Assembly: GCA_900541315.1 (NCBI GenBank) | Contig: UQJF01000012.1 | Span: forward strand, 1-35,697 | Direction of reading: 5' to 3' | DNA from: an uncultured Clostridium sp. | Lineage (GTDB): Bacteria; Bacillota; Clostridia; Lachnospirales; Lachnospiraceae | DNA: 35,697 nucleotides | Shown here: one piece after another, positions 34,073-35,697 of the stretch | How positions within the stretch are numbered: position 1 is the first letter of the stretch | Layout: each line of letters begins with the position of its first letter | The notes under the pieces: model-generated | The model's input: only the letters and a program-made list of their open reading frames with translations | Told to the model about the DNA's origin: nothing | Databases searched by the model: none | Position numbers and translations under genes: made by a program

Positions 34073-35672
34073 TTATCTTTCTCCCTTTTCTATCATCTCC
34101 AGCTCTTTTAACCACAGGCGGCTGCAGGCATCACTTGGCATACGAAGATCACCTCTTGGTGAAACAGCCACAGAACCTACCTTTGGACCATCTGGCAAAC
34201 AGGAACGCTTAAACTGCTGTGCAAAGAATCTGCGGTAAAATGTTTTCAGCCACTTTAAAATAGTCTCCCTGTTATAGCTTCCTTCAAAAGCCTGAACAGT
34301 CAGGCGGAATATCTTTGCCGGACTGTAACCGAAGCGGAGCACATAGTACAGATAGAAGTCATGTAACTCATAAGGTCCAACCAGATCTTCTGTTTTCTGG
34401 GAAATTTTTCCATCTTCAGGCGGCAGAAGCTCCGGACTTACCGGTGTATCAAGAACATCTAAAAGCACATCGGAAAGCTCCTTTTCTCCACAGGTGTCTG
34501 CGTAATAACGCACCAGATGACGGACTAATGTTTTCGGCACAGATGCATTGACGCCGTACATAGACATATGATCCCCATTATAGGTTGCCCAGCCTAATGC
34601 CAGCTCTGACATATCACCTGTACCAATGACCATACCGCCTACTTCATTGGCAATATCCATTAATATCTGTGTACGCTCTCTCGCCTGGCCATTTTCGTAA
34701 GTTACGTCATGTTTTTCCATATCATGGGCAATATCTTTAAAATGGCCAGTAACAGCATCACGGATATTGATCTCTGTTAAAGAAGCTCCGGTTTTCTTTG
34801 CCATGGTGCAGGCATTTGTATAAGTACGGTCTGTAGTACCGAAACACGGCATGGTAATGCAGTGGATATTCTCTCTTGGGATCCGAAGCATGTCAAAGGC
34901 ACGGATCGTTACTAAAAGTGCCAGTGTAGAATCCAGACCGCCGGAAAGACCGATCACTGCATGTTTGCAGTTTGTATGTGCCAGACGCTTTTTCAATCCC
35001 ATTGCCTGGATAGAAAGGATCTCTTCGCAGCGGCGCTCTCTCTGTCCTGCATCATGAGGCACAAATGGAGCCGGATCAATGTAGCGGAGTATCTCATCAT
35101 TCTTCTGGCCTGCTTTTTTGCTGTCCTTCTTTGTAATATCCTCTGTATTTAATTCAAAATAAACTGTTTCATAAGAAGAAGCCTTATTTTCTTCATCCTT
35201 AAATGTAGTCATACGGCGGCGTTCGCTGATGATTCTTCCAAGATCCATATCTGCACAGATGCAGGCATTTTTAAACCGGTCGGACTGTACCAGGCAGGTA
35301 CCATTTTCTGCAATAATATTCTGACCTCCAAATACCAGATCCTGGGTAGACTCTCCTTCTCCTGCATTTGCATAAATATAACCGCACACCAATCTTGCAG
35401 ACTGTCCGCAGATCAGATCATAGCGATAACGGTCCTTTCCTGTAGTTTCATCGCTGGCAGAGCAGTTGGCGATCACAGTTGCTCCTGCCAATGCATGAGA
35501 AATGCTTGGCGGACATGGAACCCACACATCTTCACAAAGCTCTGCTGCCAAAACCAGCTCCGGCATGGTACGGCATGAAAACAGCAGCTTCATACCCATA
35601 GGGATCTGAAGTCCTTCCCATTCTGTCATCTCCACTTTTTCCATTCCCGGTGTAAAGTGGCGCAGCTCATAA
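34073..35672 (-). CDS. nadE: glutamine-dependent NAD+ synthetase, 5' truncated
   Basis: Makes NAD+ from nicotinate adenine dinucleotide, ATP and the ammonia released from glutamine. What is left has the end of the glutaminase (nitrilase-like) domain, including the nucleophile cysteine in AAELCEDVWVP (35 kDa-type NadE), and the whole synthetase domain with the ATP loop LSGGLDSTLAL and the motifs FGTTDRTYTNA, GTGDMSELALGW and SYNRETILKWL. Full enzymes have about 640 residues; roughly the first 110, with the catalytic Glu and Lys of the glutaminase, lie beyond the contig end. The frame appears to begin at an ATG at 35689, but that ATG and the residues MCIRD are adapter sequence; true codons begin at 35671. 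The next gene is coupled to its stop. Confidence 0.95.
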
Positions 35673-35697
35673 CTGTCTCTTATACACATCTGACGCT
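35673..35697. other. Nextera/Tn5 sequencing-adapter remnant
   Basis: The last 25 bases read CTGTCTCTTATACACATCT followed by GACGCT. This is the reverse complement of the Tn5 mosaic end plus the start of the Nextera read-1 adapter, so it is library sequence left at the contig end and not genomic DNA. Confidence 0.97.

Overview
The window looks like one contig from a low-to-moderate GC, monoderm, probably spore-forming Clostridia member, most likely of the Lachnospiraceae. This rests on gene content: a complete bacterial V-type ATPase, Firmicutes-type HPr with the regulatory serine, an RqcP/YabO-like S4 protein next to HU and MazG, QueH, and a Gram-positive SwrC/YerP-like RND pump. The species cannot be told from the sequence alone. 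All genes but one (trmB) lie on the minus strand, so transcription mostly runs from high to low coordinates.

Layout, left to right. 1-1321: an S4 RNA-binding protein, hup (HU) with its own sigma-A promoter and terminator, and a short mazG. 1383-9886: a nine-gene V-type ATPase operon (G/H-C-I-K-F-E-A-B-D) covering both the rotary head and the membrane sector; mazG follows it with no visible terminator. 10094-11218: an unusual single-pass membrane protein with a DUF4145 domain at one end and an SH3b domain at the other. 11439-12116: trmB, the only plus-strand gene. 12117-12342: a convergent intergenic stretch with inverted repeats, including a half-copy of a hairpin seen again at 27053. 12343-17989: an RND efflux pump, its adaptor and two TetR-type regulators. 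18158-24200: gltD and gltB (glutamate synthase); a strong promoter and a leader that appears to fold into a three-way junction precede gltB. 24201-24634: a 434-base gene-free stretch. 24635-25641: HPr and queH. 25795-26937: rpoD with a near-consensus promoter and a terminator. 27117-30278: a birA-mutY-lipid kinase cluster. 30367-31697: a small membrane protein and ornithine carbamoyltransferase behind a promoter that overlaps an ArgR-like operator. 31782-35672: a probable operon of nadE (5' truncated), a TrmH-family rRNA methyltransferase, a short NfeD-like membrane protein and a patatin-like hydrolase.

The genes are mostly core metabolism and housekeeping: ion-motive energy conversion, ammonia assimilation, arginine metabolism, NAD and biotin-protein synthesis, tRNA and rRNA modification, and transcription. 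No tRNA, rRNA, CRISPR array, phage or transposase gene was found.

The right end is not genomic: the last 25 bases match the Nextera/Tn5 read-through adapter, so the apparent first six residues of NadE (MCIRDS) are an artefact. The best candidates for something undescribed are the folded gltB leader, the DUF4145-TM-SH3b protein, and the dispersed intergenic hairpin family.
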